Origin: Paenibacillus sp. RC67
Lineage (GTDB): Bacteria > Bacillota > Bacilli > Paenibacillales > NBRC-103111
Length of the DNA: 64,000 nucleotides
Direction of reading: 5' to 3'
Assembly: GCF_030020805.1 (NCBI RefSeq)
Contig: NZ_CP125098.1
Span: 2,832,001 to 2,896,000 of the forward strand
The notes beneath the pieces are model-generated. The model worked only from the letters and a program-made list of their open reading frames with translations. It made no database searches and was not told the origin of the DNA. Shown in pieces: positions 44,662 through 54,299 of the stretch (positions are counted from its first letter, which is position 1; every line of letters begins with the position of its first letter). The translations under genes and the position numbers were made by a program.

Positions 44662-45915
44662 TTGGCTACATTGCAAATTGCGTTTCAAATTGTTCTGTTA
44701 TTTTTTGTACTGGTGACGATACATGAGTGGGGACATTTTTATTTTGCCAAAAGAGCTGGCATCCTGGTAAGGGAATTTGCCATCGGTTTTGGACCCAAGC
44801 TGCTTTCCTTTAAAAAAGGGGAGACTCGCTATACGCTACGTTTGCTGCCTATCGGCGGATTCGTCCGTATGGCGGGAGAAGATCCTGAAATTGTACAAAT
44901 CAATCCGGGACAGCGTCTTGCCTTGGCACTGAATGGTAATGAAGTGACCCATATTTATTTGAATGATTTTGATGATCGCTCCGATTCCGTTGTTGGTATT
45001 GTTGAGGATATCGACCTGGAACGTCGTCTCTTCATTAAGCTGGATATGGATGGAGAAATTAAACAGTTTTCCGTGCACCCTCAAGCGATGATGGTGAGTA
45101 AAGACAAAGAAACTCAAATCGCACCTTGGGACCGCCAATTCGGCAGTAAGACAGTTGGACAGCGTGCAATGTCTATTTTTGCTGGTCCGTTGATGAATTT
45201 TATTTTGGCGTTAGTTTTGTTCATTACTGTTGCATTCATGGCAGGCGTGCCGGATAAAGTGAAAATTCAAAGTACCGTTGCAGGCTCACCTGCGGAAAAA
45301 GCGGGACTTGTGGCAAATGACATTATTATTTCGGTCAATAATGAGCCGATTGGATCTGACCGCAACAAATTGACTTCCTTAATCAAGCAGTCGGTCAATA
45401 AGCAAATGATTTGGATTATTGAACGTAATAAGGAGCAGATCCGCAAAGAAGTGACTCCGGAAGATAAGGGTGGCGGGCTAGTAGGAGTAAGCCTTATCTC
45501 GGAGAACCGAAAAGCTTCGTTTACAGATGCAGTGAGTAACGGATGGAGCAGTTTATCAGCGGCCACAGTCTCTATACTGGACAGCTTCGGGAAACTTGTC
45601 ACTCTGCAGGTGAAAATGGACGATCTGGGCGGACCTGTCCGTATAGTGGAATTCACTAGTGAGCAAGCCAGCGCAGGTTTGCCTCAATATACGTTCTGGG
45701 CGGCTATAATGAGCTTATACCTCGGCATGTTTAACTTGCTGCCGTTCCCTGCACTCGATGGCAGCCGATTAGTGTTCTTAGGCTTTGAAGCGCTCCGCGG
45801 TAAACCGGTAGACCCGGGAAGAGAAAGTATAGTGCACTTTGTCGGGTTCGCGATGCTGATGCTGCTCATGATTGCCGTGACCTATAACGATATTTTACGA
45901 CTGATTAAAGGCTAG
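44662..45915 (+). CDS. rseP: Site-2 intramembrane zinc protease RseP/RasP
   Basis: This protease cleaves anti-sigma factors and other membrane proteins within the bilayer. The 417-residue product has the active site HEWGHF in TIHEWGHFYFAKRAG (about residue 20), a central PDZ domain (AGSPAEKAGLVANDIIISVN) and the third metal ligand in MFNLLPFPALDGSRLVF. About four membrane helices are visible. I prefer TTG 44662 because GGGAGG lies 9 bases upstream; the ATG at 44638 has no ribosome site. Length fits B. subtilis RasP (about 420). Confidence 0.95.
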   Translation: MATLQIAFQIVLLFFVLVTIHEWGHFYFAKRAGILVREFAIGFGPKLLSFKKGETRYTLRLLPIGGFVRMAGEDPEIVQINPGQRLALALNGNEVTHIYLNDFDDRSDSVVGIVEDIDLERRLFIKLDMDGEIKQFSVHPQAMMVSKDKETQIAPWDRQFGSKTVGQRAMSIFAGPLMNFILALVLFITVAFMAGVPDKVKIQSTVAGSPAEKAGLVANDIIISVNNEPIGSDRNKLTSLIKQSVNKQMIWIIERNKEQIRKEVTPEDKGGGLVGVSLISENRKASFTDAVSNGWSSLSAATVSILDSFGKLVTLQVKMDDLGGPVRIVEFTSEQASAGLPQYTFWAAIMSLYLGMFNLLPFPALDGSRLVFLGFEALRGKPVDPGRESIVHFVGFAMLMLLMIAVTYNDILRLIKG

Positions 45916-45928
45916 TTTACGCTAAAGT

Positions 45929-45964
45929 CATAGCCTTGCTGATGCAGGGCTATGTTTCTGTTTT
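45929..45964 (+). terminator. Intrinsic terminator after rseP
   Basis: CATAGCCTTGC at 45929-45939 pairs with GCAGGGCTATG at 45944-45954 (one G-T pair) around TGAT, followed by TTTCTGTTTT. It lies shortly after the rseP stop. Confidence 0.8.
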
Positions 45965-46007
45965 AAATTATGCTTACGAAGTAGCTTTGCAGAAGCAAAG
46001 CTTGTAG

Positions 46008-47473
<1,466 letters not shown>

Positions 47474-47486
47474 TTGCAAGGATATT

Positions 47487-47525
47487 AAGGGCAAATCGGA
47501 AAGCAACATCTCCTGTTTGCCCTTT
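47487..47525 (+). terminator. Intrinsic terminator after proS
   Basis: AAGGGCAAA at 47487-47495 pairs perfectly with TTTGCCCTT at 47516-47524 around a 20-base loop. The T run after it is short (TTTG), so termination may be inefficient. It ends just before polC. Confidence 0.6.
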
Positions 47526-47550
47526 GTATGTTTTACGGGGGAGGAAGTTC

Positions 47551-50500
47551 ATGAGCAGTACGGCAGTGAAAAGAGAACGATTTGAAATGCTGATGCAGCA
47601 GGCCCATGTGCCTGCGGATGTAGTGAACTCTTTTTTTCAGGATGGATATATCGATAGAGTCGAAACAACCCGCAAGAATAGGGAATGGACGTTTTATATC
47701 GTGAAAAGCACGATCGTTCCCCATGATGTTTATCGAGCTTTTTGCAAAATGATCCGGGACAAGTTCGCTCATATTGCTGCGACTAAGTTTATGTTGAAAT
47801 ATACGGACGAGGTTGAACCGGCCCTAGTAGCTCGAGAATATTGGGGAATGTTTATCGAATGGGTGCAGCGGGAAGCAACATCGGTGAATGGCTGGATGAG
47901 CAGAGCTAAGATTGATGTGCAGGGGCACCAACTAACCCTTATGCTGCTGGATTCCATAGGTCTGGAGCTTGCTAAGAAGAAAAATATCGGTCAGTGGGTC
48001 CAAACGTATTTCTCCGATTTTTTTGGAGTAGAGTTCCAGGTTCGTTATGCGGTGGATGAGAATCGGGAAGCTGAATTCGAGAAATTCGCCAAGAAGATTG
48101 AAGAAGAAGAGAAGGTTGTTACACAAGAGATTATGACTTCAATCGAAGTAGAGGAATCGGAATCTCTTCCTGAAGCTGATCTTAAACTTATGGTGGGTTA
48201 TGAGATTAAAGACCCTCCGGTACCGATTCAGATGATTCAAGATGAAGAAAAGAAAGTTACGCTGCAGGGCGCCGTATTTGGATTGGATATGAAGGAGCTA
48301 AGAAACGGCAGCACCTTGTTTACGTTTAATATAACAGACTTTACCGATTCGATGATGATCAAAGCGTTCGCGAAAACAAAAGAGGACGTTAAAATTTTTA
48401 GTTTGATTCAAAATGGGACATGGGTTAAAGTCCGCGGAAAAGTGGAATATGACCGATTTATGCAAATTCCTGAGCTGGTCTTGATCCCGAATGATGTCAA
48501 TGAAGTGATGGCACCTCCGGATCGTAAAGACGATGCAGCGGAAAAGCGGGTTGAGTTTCATCTGCATACGACGATGAGTACCATGGACGCTATTACGCCG
48601 ATTGATCAATATGTCAAAATGGCGGCCAAATGGGGACATAAGGCCATTGCGGTTACCGATCATAGTGGTATTCAATGCTATCCCGATGCAAACAAGGCAG
48701 CGAAGAAGCATGGGATTAAAATGATTTATGGTCTTGAAGCCAATGTAGTTAACGATGGAGTGCCTGTAGTTGAGAACGCACGATCGATGGAATTGAAAGA
48801 TATCGAATACGTTATTTTCGACATCGAGACGACGGGATTGTCAATTGTCAACAACCGAATTATTGAAATTGCCGGTGTGAAAATGAAGGATGGCAAAGAG
48901 GTTGATCGTTTTGCTACATTCATCAATCCTCACGAGCGCATACCCTACAACATTCAACAGTTGACTAATATTACGGACGATATGGTGAAGGATGCGCCTG
49001 AACTTACAGAGATGCTTCCCAAATTCATCGATTTTGTCGGTGACTGCGTACTTGTAGCGCACAACGCGAGATTCGATATGGGCTTTATTCAGGCCAATTG
49101 CAAGCAGCTAGGGCTACCGGTTGTTACAAACCCTTCTCTTGATACATTAGAGCTGGCAAGACTTTTATTCCCTACAATGAAAAATCACCGACTGAATACT
49201 CTTGCTGATAAATTCAAAGTCGGTCTTGATAATCATCACCGTGCGATTGACGACTCTATTGCACTGGGCTATATATTATTTCATCTTATCAAAGAGGCAA
49301 ATGAACGCGGTATTACCGATTTGGAACGTTTGAATGATAATGTCGGCAAAAATTTGAAAAATACCCGGCCGTTCCATTGCTGCATTTATGCTACGAACAT
49401 GATTGGTAAGAAAAATTTATATACCTTGGTTTCCTTATCTCATACCGAATATTTTCATAGAGTGGCATGTATTCCCAAGAGTTTGCTTGCTAGCATGAGG
49501 GAAGGATTAATTATCACTTCAGGCTGTGAGAAAGGCGAGTTCTTTGAAGCCGTATTGAACAAGTCCGTGGAAGAGGCAGAGGAAGTTGCGCAATTTTACG
49601 ACATACTGGAAATTCAACCTACAGGGGTTAATATGCATTTGGTGGATAAAGGCCTTGTAGGGAGTAAGGAACAGTTGGAAGGTGCCACCCGAAGAGTGCT
49701 GGATATCGGACGCAAGCTGAATAAACCGGTTATTGCAACCGGAAATGTTCACTATTTGCAGCCTCGTGATAAAATTTGCCGCGATATTACAATTAATGGT
49801 ATTACCGGTTTTAGCCCATTGAAGGATATGAAAAAGCCGGATGTACACTTCAGAACAACGAAAGAAATGCTGGCAGAATTTCAGTTTCTAGGTGAAGAAA
49901 CCGCGTTCGATGTCGTAGTGAAAAATACGAGCGACCTGGCTGATCAGTTCGAGGAATTGGAGTTGTTCCCGGATAAATTATTTGCTCCGATCATTGATGG
50001 AGCGGATGAAGAAATCCGAACCAAATGCTATGACACGGCCAAACGTATTTACGGTGAACCGATTCCGGAAGTAGTCACGGCACGATTGGAAAAGGAACTA
50101 GTACCTATTATCAAATACGAGTTCTCGGCGAACTATTTAGTTTCAGAGCGTCTTGTTAAGAAATCCAACCAAGACGGTTATTTGGTAGGTTCCCGTGGTT
50201 CAGTAGGTTCGTCTGTCGTTGCAACTTTCCTTGGCATTTCCGAAGTTAATCCGCTGCCTCCGCATTATGTTTGTCGGTCCTGCCAGTATAATGAATGGAT
50301 CCTCGACGGAAGCATTCCAAGCGGATTTGATCTTCCAGACAAGGATTGTCCGAATTGCGGCAGTAAACTCAAGGGAGAAGGCCAGGATATTCCTTTTGAA
50401 ACGTTCCTTGGCTTTAAAGGGGACAAGGTTCCCGATATAGACTTGAATTTCTCCGGTGAATATCAGCCTGTTGCTCATAACTATACGAAGGAACTGTTTG

Positions 50501-51855
50501 GGCCTAAAAATGTATTCCGGGCAGGAACCATCGGTACGATTGCCGAAAAAACTGCTTTTGGTTATGTGAAGAAGTTTGAAGAGGAACAGGGAAAAAAATG
50601 GCGCGGGGCAGAAGTAAGCAGACTTGCTTCCGGTTGTACCGGGGTAAAAAGAAGTACAGGACAGCATCCCGGCGGTATCGTCGTTGTGCCGGACTATATT
50701 GACGTAGATGACATAACTCCAGTTCAATTCCCTGCGGATGATGTGAATGCTGAGTGGAAGACAACACACTTTGACTACCATGCTTTTGATGCGAACTTGT
50801 TGAAGCTCGATATACTCGGTCATGATGATCCGACCATGATGCGGATGCTTCAGGATTTGACGGGTGTCGATCCTACGACAATTCCTATGAATGATCCGAA
50901 GGTTATGAGCATGTTTAACTCAACTAAATCGCTGGGTGTCTCCCCACAGCAAATACGCAGCACAGTTGCGACTTATGGCGTACCCGAAATGGGGACAAAA
51001 TTTGTTCGTCAAATGCTTGATGAGACGCAACCTTCGTCTTTTGCCGACTTACTCCAAATATCCGGATTGTCACACGGAACAGGTGTTTGGCTAGGCAATG
51101 CGCAGGAACTAATTAAGAAAGGCACATGCACGATCAAGACCGTTATTGGTTGTCGTGATGAGATCATGCTCTACTTGATCTATAAGGCGGGTATGGATGC
51201 AGGACTCGCTTTTAAAATTACGGAGAGCGTTCGTAAAGGTAAAGGTTTGACCCCGGAGTGGAAAGAAGATATGAAGAAGCATAAAGTACCTGCATGGTAC
51301 ATCGAGTCTTGCGAGAGGATCGAGTACATGTTTCCGAAGGCGCATGCTGCTGCATATGTTATATCTGCGGTTCGCACCGCTTACTTTAAACTGTACCATC
51401 CGATTGCTTACTATGCGACCTATTACACGGTTCGTGCGGAGGACTTCGAGCTTGATTTGCTCTGCCAAGGCTATGATGCGATACTCCGCAGGTTGATCGA
51501 AATTGAGGAGAAAGCATTCCAGGCGACTCCTAAAGAAAAGGCAATGATCTCAATCCTTGAAATGGCTCTTGAAATGACGGCAAGAGGGTTCTCTTTCAAA
51601 AGTATCGATCTGTATAAATCAGATGCAACTAAATTTTTGGTTGATGGCGATTCATTGATTCCTCCATTCTCCGCTATTGGGGGGATAGGGGTGAATGCCG
51701 CTAAAAATATTGCCGCTGCTAAAGATGGCGGACCATTTCTCTCAATAGAAGACTTCCAAACACGTAGTAAAGCATCAAAAACGATTGTTGAGCTGTTAGG
51801 CTCCATGGGCTGCTTCCGCGGTTTGCCGGAATCCAACCAACTTTCGCTTTTCTAG
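47551..51855 (+). CDS. polC: DNA polymerase III alpha subunit, Gram-positive type PolC
   Basis: PolC is the main replicative polymerase of low-GC Gram-positives. The start is ATG 47551 behind GGGGGAGGAAG, giving 1434 residues. Order of domains: N-terminal domain and OB fold (to about 330), PHP domain split by the exonuclease (EFHLHTTMSTMDA near 337), 3'-5' exonuclease with DxE motif VIFDIETTGLS (about 422-430), a Cys4 zinc motif near 906 (CRSCQYNEW ... CPNCGSK), and the catalytic centre KVPDIDLNFSGEYQ near 960. KAHAAAYVISAVRTAYFK lies in the fingers/thumb region. All key residues look intact. Confidence 0.98.
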   Translation: MSSTAVKRERFEMLMQQAHVPADVVNSFFQDGYIDRVETTRKNREWTFYIVKSTIVPHDVYRAFCKMIRDKFAHIAATKFMLKYTDEVEPALVAREYWGMFIEWVQREATSVNGWMSRAKIDVQGHQLTLMLLDSIGLELAKKKNIGQWVQTYFSDFFGVEFQVRYAVDENREAEFEKFAKKIEEEEKVVTQEIMTSIEVEESESLPEADLKLMVGYEIKDPPVPIQMIQDEEKKVTLQGAVFGLDMKELRNGSTLFTFNITDFTDSMMIKAFAKTKEDVKIFSLIQNGTWVKVRGKVEYDRFMQIPELVLIPNDVNEVMAPPDRKDDAAEKRVEFHLHTTMSTMDAITPIDQYVKMAAKWGHKAIAVTDHSGIQCYPDANKAAKKHGIKMIYGLEANVVNDGVPVVENARSMELKDIEYVIFDIETTGLSIVNNRIIEIAGVKMKDGKEVDRFATFINPHERIPYNIQQLTNITDDMVKDAPELTEMLPKFIDFVGDCVLVAHNARFDMGFIQANCKQLGLPVVTNPSLDTLELARLLFPTMKNHRLNTLADKFKVGLDNHHRAIDDSIALGYILFHLIKEANERGITDLERLNDNVGKNLKNTRPFHCCIYATNMIGKKNLYTLVSLSHTEYFHRVACIPKSLLASMREGLIITSGCEKGEFFEAVLNKSVEEAEEVAQFYDILEIQPTGVNMHLVDKGLVGSKEQLEGATRRVLDIGRKLNKPVIATGNVHYLQPRDKICRDITINGITGFSPLKDMKKPDVHFRTTKEMLAEFQFLGEETAFDVVVKNTSDLADQFEELELFPDKLFAPIIDGADEEIRTKCYDTAKRIYGEPIPEVVTARLEKELVPIIKYEFSANYLVSERLVKKSNQDGYLVGSRGSVGSSVVATFLGISEVNPLPPHYVCRSCQYNEWILDGSIPSGFDLPDKDCPNCGSKLKGEGQDIPFETFLGFKGDKVPDIDLNFSGEYQPVAHNYTKELFGPKNVFRAGTIGTIAEKTAFGYVKKFEEEQGKKWRGAEVSRLASGCTGVKRSTGQHPGGIVVVPDYIDVDDITPVQFPADDVNAEWKTTHFDYHAFDANLLKLDILGHDDPTMMRMLQDLTGVDPTTIPMNDPKVMSMFNSTKSLGVSPQQIRSTVATYGVPEMGTKFVRQMLDETQPSSFADLLQISGLSHGTGVWLGNAQELIKKGTCTIKTVIGCRDEIMLYLIYKAGMDAGLAFKITESVRKGKGLTPEWKEDMKKHKVPAWYIESCERIEYMFPKAHAAAYVISAVRTAYFKLYHPIAYYATYYTVRAEDFELDLLCQGYDAILRRLIEIEEKAFQATPKEKAMISILEMALEMTARGFSFKSIDLYKSDATKFLVDGDSLIPPFSAIGGIGVNAAKNIAAAKDGGPFLSIEDFQTRSKASKTIVELLGSMGCFRGLPESNQLSLF

Positions 51856-51891
51856 GCATTGTATCTTTCAATGAAGCAAGCCGTCCTCATA

Positions 51892-51920
51892 TTGCATACC
51901 TATAAGGCTTATGGTATAAT
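51892..51920 (+). promoter_or_regulatory. Sigma-A promoter of the rimP-nusA-infB operon
   Basis: TTGCAT at 51892-51897 and a consensus TATAAT at 51915-51920 are exactly 17 bases apart, about 37 bases after the polC stop. This is the best promoter in the window. Confidence 0.85.
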
Positions 51921-51957
51921 CTTCTTTGGTAACAACCGTTATAAGTTCGGATCTTAG

Positions 51958-51983
51958 AGAGTGGGGAAACCCACTCTTTACAT
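51958..51983 (+). promoter_or_regulatory. Leader hairpin upstream of rimP-nusA (possible NusA-dependent attenuator)
   Basis: AGAGTGGG at 51958-51965 pairs perfectly with CCCACTCT at 51970-51977 around a GAAA loop, followed by the weak U tract TTACATTTTG. It lies about 30 bases downstream of the expected transcription start. A strong hairpin with a poor U tract is typical of NusA-dependent terminators. Confidence 0.6.
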
Positions 51984-52038
51984 TTTGTTACAGAGATGAA
52001 AGCATTAGGCTTTCCATTTGATGATAGGAGGTTGCAGG

Positions 52039-52497
52039 TTGATTTCGCAAATTAAACCTATAGTTGAATCACTTCTTCAGCCTTTTTTGGACGAAAACAG
52101 CTTTGAATTAGTGGATGTTGAGTATGTAAAAGAAGGCAGCAATTGGTTTCTGCGAGTTTATGTAGACAAAGAAGGCGGCATCGATATCGACGATTGCGGC
52201 CGAATTAGTGAATTCCTTAGTGAAAAATTGGATGAAAATGATCCGATTCCTACAGCTTACTTCTTGGAAGTATCCTCTCCAGGGGCCGAGCGTCCGTTGA
52301 AAAAGGTGCAGGATTATTATAAAGCAGTAGGACAACATGTGTTTGTTACTACCTATGAGCCACTAGACGGGCTAAAAGAGTTCGAAGGTACGCTGCTGTC
52401 ATTTGACGAGCAAACCGTGGTCGTAGAGATCGGAAAGAAAAAACACGAGATTCCGTACAATAAAGTAGCTAGCGCTAGACTGGCTATCGTGTTCTAA
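52039..52497 (+). CDS. rimP: Ribosome maturation factor RimP
   Basis: RimP assists 30S subunit maturation. I place the start at TTG 52039, 6 bases after AGGAGG, giving 152 residues that begin [20 protein letters not shown]. The conserved core is [40 protein letters not shown] and [16 protein letters not shown]. The ATG at 52018 lies before the ribosome site. nusA follows, the usual pair. Confidence 0.96.
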   Translation: MISQIKPIVESLLQPFLDENSFELVDVEYVKEGSNWFLRVYVDKEGGIDIDDCGRISEFLSEKLDENDPIPTAYFLEVSSPGAERPLKKVQDYYKAVGQHVFVTTYEPLDGLKEFEGTLLSFDEQTVVVEIGKKKHEIPYNKVASARLAIVF

Positions 52498-52536
52498 AAC
52501 AGTGGTGGATTTTATGAGAGGGGGAGCTCCGTTCAA

Positions 52537-53634
52537 ATGAATATGGATTTTATTGAAGCATTGTTGGAAATCGAAAGGGAAAAAGGAATCGCCAAAGAAG
52601 TGCTGATTGATGCTATTGAAGCGGCACTGATCTCCAGCTATAAACGTAATTTTAATACTGCACAAAACGTTCGCGTGGACATTAACCGTCACACCGGATT
52701 GATTAAAGTGTATGCTCGTAAAACGGTGGTAGAGGATGTTTTGGACCCTCGTTTGGAAATTTCGCTGTTTGCGGCTCGTGAAATAAACCAAAATTATCAA
52801 CTGAACGATATTGTTGAAATTGAGGTTACACCTAGAGATTTTGGTCGTATCGCAGCACAGACAGCTAAGCAGGTCGTTACTCAGCGCATTCGCGAAGCGG
52901 AGCGCGGATTGATTTATAACGCCTTTGTCGATAAAGAAGAGGATATTGTGACCGGTATTGTGCAAAGACAGGATTTGCGCAATATTTATATCGATTTGGG
53001 CAAAATCGAAGCGGCGCTGCCTTTAACCGAGCTTATGCCGACAGATAAGTTTAAACAAAGCGACCGCGTCAAAGCTTATATTACTAAAGTTGAAAATACG
53101 ACTAAAGGCCCACAAATTATTTTGTCGCGTACGCACCCGGGTCTTTTAAAACGTTTATTCGAGCTTGAAGTACCGGAAATTTTCGACGGTGTCGTTGAGA
53201 TTCGTTCCGTTGCGCGCGAAGCCGGGTTTCGTTCCAAAATTGCTGTTTTTTCACGCAATGCGGAAGTGGATCCAGTCGGCTCTTGTGTGGGACCTAAAGG
53301 AATGCGCGTTCAAACGATCGTTAACGAGCTAAAAGGCGAGAAGATCGATATCGTGCGTTGGGTCGAAAATGTGGATGAATACGTAGCTAACGCACTCAGT
53401 CCTTCCAAGGTGCTTGAAGTGAATGTATTTGAGAACGAGAAAATGGCTCGTGTTATCGTACCTGATTATCAGCTCTCTCTTGCTATCGGGATAAAAGGGC
53501 AAAACGCTAGATTAGCTGCGAAGCTGACTGGCTGGAAAATTGATATCAAAAGCGAGACTCAAGCAGAACAAGAATACGGCCGTCCTAAAACGTACACCGA
53601 GGAAATGCACCAGGATTCGGTCAGTATTGATTAG
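52537..53634 (+). CDS. nusA: Transcription termination/antitermination factor NusA
   Basis: NusA binds RNA polymerase and stimulates pausing and intrinsic termination. The 365-residue product has the N-terminal domain (EKGIAKEVLIDAIEAALISS, RDFGRIAAQTAKQVVTQRIR), the S1 domain (about 135-200), and two KH domains (PVGSCVGPKGMRVQTIVNEL and SLAIGIKGQNARLAAKLTGW). It lacks the acidic repeats found in Proteobacteria, as in Bacillus. Start is ATG 52537 with GAGGGGGAG about 11 bases upstream; ATG 52543 is an alternative. Confidence 0.97.
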   Translation: MNMDFIEALLEIEREKGIAKEVLIDAIEAALISSYKRNFNTAQNVRVDINRHTGLIKVYARKTVVEDVLDPRLEISLFAAREINQNYQLNDIVEIEVTPRDFGRIAAQTAKQVVTQRIREAERGLIYNAFVDKEEDIVTGIVQRQDLRNIYIDLGKIEAALPLTELMPTDKFKQSDRVKAYITKVENTTKGPQIILSRTHPGLLKRLFELEVPEIFDGVVEIRSVAREAGFRSKIAVFSRNAEVDPVGSCVGPKGMRVQTIVNELKGEKIDIVRWVENVDEYVANALSPSKVLEVNVFENEKMARVIVPDYQLSLAIGIKGQNARLAAKLTGWKIDIKSETQAEQEYGRPKTYTEEMHQDSVSID

Positions 53635-53668
53635 TGTAAGCAGCTGACAAAGTAGAAGGTGATCTAAG

Positions 53669-53980
53669 ATGAAGCAAAAGAAAATCCCTCTTCGCAAATG
53701 TGTAGCATGCCAGCAAATGATGCCCAAAAAAGAACTGATTCGTGTCGTGAAAACACCGAATGACGAAATCATCATCGACTTAACGGGTAAAAAAGCGGGA
53801 CGTGGAGCTTATTTGTGTGGAAAGCTGTCTTGCTTCAGATTGGCCAAAAAGAGCCGAGCATTGGACCGTGCGTTGAAGCATTCGGTCAGCGCAGAGATTT
53901 ACGATGCCTTGGAACAGGATTTCATTAAAGTAGAAGATGAGTTCATTGCTGGCAAAGAAGCGGCGGTGGATGATGAATAA
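53669..53980 (+). CDS. rnpM: YlxR family protein (RNase P modulator RnpM)
   Basis: The 103-residue basic protein has the YlxR core: KKIPLRKCVACQQMMPKKEL, then KAGRGAYLCGKLSCFRLAKK. In B. subtilis YlxR has been renamed RnpM because it binds and modulates RNase P; I rely on memory for that. It lies between nusA and ylxQ as in Bacillus. Its C-terminal tail is acidic and longer than in B. subtilis. It overlaps ylxQ by 11 bases. Confidence 0.9.
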   Translation: MKQKKIPLRKCVACQQMMPKKELIRVVKTPNDEIIIDLTGKKAGRGAYLCGKLSCFRLAKKSRALDRALKHSVSAEIYDALEQDFIKVEDEFIAGKEAAVDDE

Positions 53981-54299
53981 TAAATGGTTTAACCACCTGG
54001 GATTGGCCATGAGAGCAGGCAAGGTGATTACGGGGGAAGACTCCGTCATTGATTCTGTTCGTAAGGGCGAAGCCAAGTTAGTTATTGTAGCGGAAGATGC
54101 CTCCCCCAACACTTTGAAAAAAGTGAGCGATAAATGCAGTACGTATCGGGTTCCCCTACATCAGTACGGCAGCCGTGAGCAATTAGGAGCAAGTATCGGA
54201 AAAGAAACGCGGGTTGTTATAGCCGTAATCGATGCTGGATTTGCGAAAATGCTGAAGAAGAGTCTGGAAAATCGTACGGAGGTGGACAGTATTGAGTAA
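53970..54299 (+). CDS. ylxQ: L7Ae-family ribosomal protein-like YlxQ
   Basis: This product of about 109 residues begins at ATG 53970 or 53973, inside the end of ylxR. It has the L7Ae fold signature: [40 protein letters not shown] and [21 protein letters not shown]7Ae-family proteins bind kink-turn RNA; YlxQ was reported to bind kink-turns in B. subtilis, with a non-essential role. The gene is followed by infB with an 8-base overlap. Confidence 0.9.
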   Translation: MMNNKWFNHLGLAMRAGKVITGEDSVIDSVRKGEAKLVIVAEDASPNTLKKVSDKCSTYRVPLHQYGSREQLGASIGKETRVVIAVIDAGFAKMLKKSLENRTEVDSIE

